A DNA stretch of 64,000 nucleotides from DATNPH01 sp036703315 (lineage in GTDB: Bacteria > Cyanobacteriota > Cyanobacteriia > Cyanobacteriales > Coleofasciculaceae). How positions within the stretch are numbered: position 1 is the first letter of the stretch; every line of letters begins with the position of its first letter. Both the position numbers and the translations under genes were made by a program. Positions 61,945-64,000 of the stretch are shown here, piece by piece. The DNA is taken from assembly GCA_036703315.1 (NCBI GenBank), contig DATNPH010000205.1, forward strand, positions 62,001-126,000. The letters are read 5' to 3'. The notes under the pieces were generated by a model. It saw only the letters and a list, made by a program, of their open reading frames with translations. It was not told the origin of the DNA and did not search any database.

Positions 61945-62124
61945 CTAGCGACGAGCGTAGATCCCAGGCGCGTAAGCCTCGACGACCCTACCCGTGCGAG
62001 AACAATTAATCATCAAGTAGTCACAGACCGGGCATTGAGTCTGGGTAAGGTTTGTTTTCACGAAATAATGTCTTTCAGCATGACTGCCGCAATTAGGGCA
62101 GCGAACTTCTTGTGTTATACGCAT
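61945..62124 (-). CDS. small conserved zinc-ribbon protein (59 aa)
   Basis: The reverse strand encodes MRITQEVRCPNCGSHAERHY to a stop at 61945. Two CxxC knuckles (RCPNCGS and QCPVCDY) form a zinc ribbon, followed by RVVEAYAPGIYARR. AGAGGTTAAAAA precedes the ATG. This is a recurring small protein family in cyanobacteria, sometimes misnamed as PriA-like; function unknown. The plus-strand frame over the same bases is an antisense artefact. Confidence 0.85.
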   Translation of the reverse strand: MRITQEVRCPNCGSHAERHYFVKTNLTQTQCPVCDYLMINCSRTGRVVEAYAPGIYARR

Positions 62125-62785
62125 TTTTTAACCTCTTTTAGACGATATTAAAGAAAAAACAAAAAATTCAACGTTCTTACGCTATTCAGTGAAAATTTTT
62201 GTGAAAAAACGTCATTAAACTAGCTGATTAATACAGATCTGAATAAAATTTGATTCATTCATGTTTCTTTTTTTATTATTACAGATTTCTACTTATTAGC
62301 AACTATTGTGAGTAATGATTTAAGATTGTTAAATACGATATCTTCTCAAAATATTAGTGATCCCTGCTGGTAAAAGTGATGTTTAATGTGGATCCACGCC
62401 TCTATTACTACAAACCCTGATAAAGGCTACAAAGCTATTCCGTATTCTACAAGTTACCTTTTGAACGAAAAAAGTACATACCAAATTTTGCAATTTTCTC
62501 AGAGCTATATCCTTATTTTTAATGTTTGTTTAAGGTTTGAGGTCTGTCTTTAGTAAGATTCATTTCGTACCCTATGACTAATAAAAAAATGGTAGTGCTG
62601 GATACCGAAGAGTAATTTCTCAGCTGGAGAGATTCTCTCGAGTATTCTCGTAAGCTTAGTTACTAGCTTATAAGCGGTTGAACACCTTATGCTTAAAGAA
62701 CTTCTGACTGCGTAAGGCGAGTTAGCCTTTGCGTAGCGAGGATAAGTTAGCATGTAGGCTAAATAAAGATGCACAAGGGATAAAA
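62125..62785. other. AT-rich intergenic region
   Basis: About 660 bases with no supported gene on either strand. It is strongly AT-rich at 62150-62540. Confidence 0.5.
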
Positions 62786-63070
62786 GTGAAGCGAATTGTA
62801 CTTTTACTCCAAGCGTTAACCTGTCTTGTGGTGATCACGGTCAATGGCATTGTGCTTTACCAATTCCTCTATCGCTCAGGCTGCACCGCCTTCAGATTCG
62901 ACTTCACGAATTCGGATAACTTCAGGAAGAATGCTACAGGTTTTGGGGATTGTGTAAGGAGAGCTGTTGACCAAAAAGAGTTACCCAAAAAGGAGATACC
63001 CCCTGTTAAGCCATCTTCCTCTGGTGAGCAGTTGCCCACTAAGACAGGTCACGCCATCTTAATCCATTAG
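62786..63070 (+). CDS. small secreted or membrane-anchored protein
   Basis: 94 residues from GTG 62786, with AAGGGAT about six bases upstream (the longer frame starting at 62729 is less likely). An N-terminal hydrophobic segment (VLLLQALTCLVVITVNGIVLY) acts as a signal or anchor. The remainder is polar with two Cys (SGCTAF and GDCVRR) that could form a disulfide, and a Pro/Lys-rich tail. No family recognised. Confidence 0.55.
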   Translation: MKRIVLLLQALTCLVVITVNGIVLYQFLYRSGCTAFRFDFTNSDNFRKNATGFGDCVRRAVDQKELPKKEIPPVKPSSSGEQLPTKTGHAILIH

Positions 63071-63105
63071 GCAATTCAATCCAGATTCTATGGCTCTTCT
63101 TTATG

Positions 63106-63150
63106 AGATCTCTTACAAGAGGTCTATAGAGAAAAGACCTCTTGCAAAAA
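63106..63150. repeat. family A-like repeat, hairpin variant
   Basis: ACAAGAGGTCT (63116) and AGACCTCTTG (63135) form a tight hairpin with the same arm sequence as family A, with AGATCTCTTACA immediately to the left. It runs into C-rich repeat sequence up to about 63240. Confidence 0.55.
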
Positions 63151-63263
63151 TACAATACACCCCACCCCAACCCTCCCCTTACCAAGGGGAGGGAGATTGA
63201 TTTTTCTTGTTTCCCCCCTTATAAGGGAGCTAGAGGGGTTCGATTCGACATAACGGAACTCCC

Positions 63264-64000
63264 TCACTCCGACTCACCAATAAGGGTAAATGCCGCCCAG
63301 TTTTTTGGATTGGGGTGTTGTTTCATGGTTGTTAGCATGGCGTTTCGTAGTGCTTGGGCTTTGTCAGGATTGTGTTGGAGATTCTGATAAAACTGAGTCA
63401 TCAATGAGGCGGTGGGCGCATCGGGTACAGACCACAAGGAGACAATTACACTGGGAACGCCTGCTGAAATTAAGGAACGAGATAGCCCAATTACACCATC
63501 GCCAGTGATGTCACCTCTGCCAGTATCACAGGCACTTAAGACGACTAACTCGGCGTTGAGTTTCATATCGAGAATTTCTGATGAGGTGAGTAAGCCATTA
63601 TTGTTGCTAAATGGAGCAAGCGCGATCGCACCCGGTACACCCTGCCCTTTAAAATCATCCAGTAGTCCGTGTGTCGCTAGATGAATCACCCTAGCTTGTT
63701 TCATTTGTTGCTCAATAGATGTCTTGGTGGCTTGATTGCCAGTCAGGGCTTTAGTCTTGAGGAGATTGGCAATTGCTAAAGCTTCTTGTTCAGCATTTGG
63801 TAGTGGGGATAACTGTATCGGTTCTCCAGTCGGGGTAGTAAGGTTGCTGGGCATTGTTGGATTCCCGACGATTAGGGCATCTTTACCTTGTAGGTGCGAC
63901 CGATGGGTGGCCCCGACGCGTTGGCGTTGCTTACGGGTTAGTTCTAGTACCTGAATCGCTGGTGCGGTGAGGATAGTATGTTTTTCGATGAGGTATTTGC
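63264..64000 (-). CDS. CHAT-domain caspase-like protease (3' part, truncated by window)
   Basis: The minus-strand frame is open to the window end; the codons upstream read YLIEKHTILTAPAIQVLE, so the first Met at 63854 is not the true start. The CHAT domain has the catalytic His in IHLATHGLLDD and Cys in LVVLSACDTGRGD, followed by GVIGLSRSLISAGVPSVI and LWSVPD. CHAT proteases in cyanobacteria usually follow TPR arrays, which would lie beyond the window. Substrate unknown; both catalytic residues are intact. Confidence 0.9.
   Translation of the reverse strand, partial: KYLIEKHTILTAPAIQVLELTRKQRQRVGATHRSHLQGKDALIVGNPTMPSNLTTPTGEPIQLSPLPNAEQEALAIANLLKTKALTGNQATKTSIEQQMKQARVIHLATHGLLDDFKGQGVPGAIALAPFSNNNGLLTSSEILDMKLNAELVVLSACDTGRGDITGDGVIGLSRSLISAGVPSVIVSLWSVPDAPTASLMTQFYQNLQHNPDKAQALRNAMLTTMKQHPNPKNWAAFTLIGESE

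Noticed and set aside
61912..62151. 79-codon plus-strand frame
   Set aside because: It is antisense to the convincing zinc-ribbon gene at 61945-62124.
63142..63387. 81-codon plus-strand frame
   Set aside because: Built from C-rich intergenic repeats and overlaps the 3' end of the CHAT protease gene on the other strand.

Overview
The window is a 64 kb piece of a cyanobacterial chromosome. The evidence is the very frequent HIP1 octamer (GCGATCGC and close variants) in coding DNA, lineage-specific genes (ferredoxin-thioredoxin reductase variable chain, a helical carotenoid protein, DUF4388/PatA-N proteins, a small conserved zinc-ribbon protein), heptamer-type short tandem repeats between genes, and abundant palindromic intergenic repeats. 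The large multi-sensor kinases, CHAT protease and repeat load suggest a big-genome, probably filamentous or colonial species; I cannot name the genus from sequence alone.

Layout. 1-11.2 kb: two giant signalling proteins, a five-GAF NarL-type histidine kinase and an 1845-residue MHYT-PAS-GAF hybrid kinase with two receivers and an HPt domain, separated by a dead TnpB 3' end and two dispersed repeats. 11.3-21 kb: HPF/RaiA-cold-shock fusion, CAP-domain lipoprotein, HAD phosphatase, cobalamin-type binding protein, recF, a P2A calcium-type ATPase and bifunctional NAD(P)HX repair enzyme. 21-24.5 kb: a two-repeat CRISPR remnant without cas genes, a P-loop ATPase with a damaged Walker A, and a stress-type glycine-rich protein. 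24.5-33.4 kb: a type IIA topoisomerase A subunit, a single-domain response regulator, a TPR protein and a MacA-MacB-type efflux operon (adaptor, permease, ATPase). 33.4-37.4 kb: a MglA-like GTPase / roadblock / two DUF4388 cluster. 37.5-45.3 kb: TnpB remnant, helical carotenoid protein, aspS, a GerMN-like lipoprotein, a broken ABC permease, mgtE with a structured leader, and DUF423. 45.4-57 kb: EcsC-like protein, YdcF, ftrV, PP2C phosphatase, transglutaminase-like protein, 3-methyladenine glycosylase, a beta-CASP-like metallo-hydrolase and several small conserved proteins. 57.4-64 kb: aldose 1-epimerase, tRNA-Lys, class II aldolase with a strong terminator, rlmN, two small proteins and the 3' part of a CHAT protease gene running off the window.

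Most interesting signal. The mgtE (Mg2+ transporter) leader (about 43263-43395) folds into three hairpins, the last of which pairs a CCTCCT tract with the mgtE Shine-Dalgarno sequence. A second copy of the same leader lies 1.3 kb upstream (about 41991-42119), followed by a decayed mgtE start. The two copies share invariant loops and differ by compensatory base-pair changes, as expected of a selected RNA. It does not look like the M-box consensus I remember, so it may be an undescribed cyanobacterial cis-regulatory RNA. Other points are three independent TnpB 3'-end remnants, two dispersed palindromic repeat families, and intergenic-type oligonucleotide repeats read in frame inside the hybrid kinase, rlmN and probably the gyrA linker.
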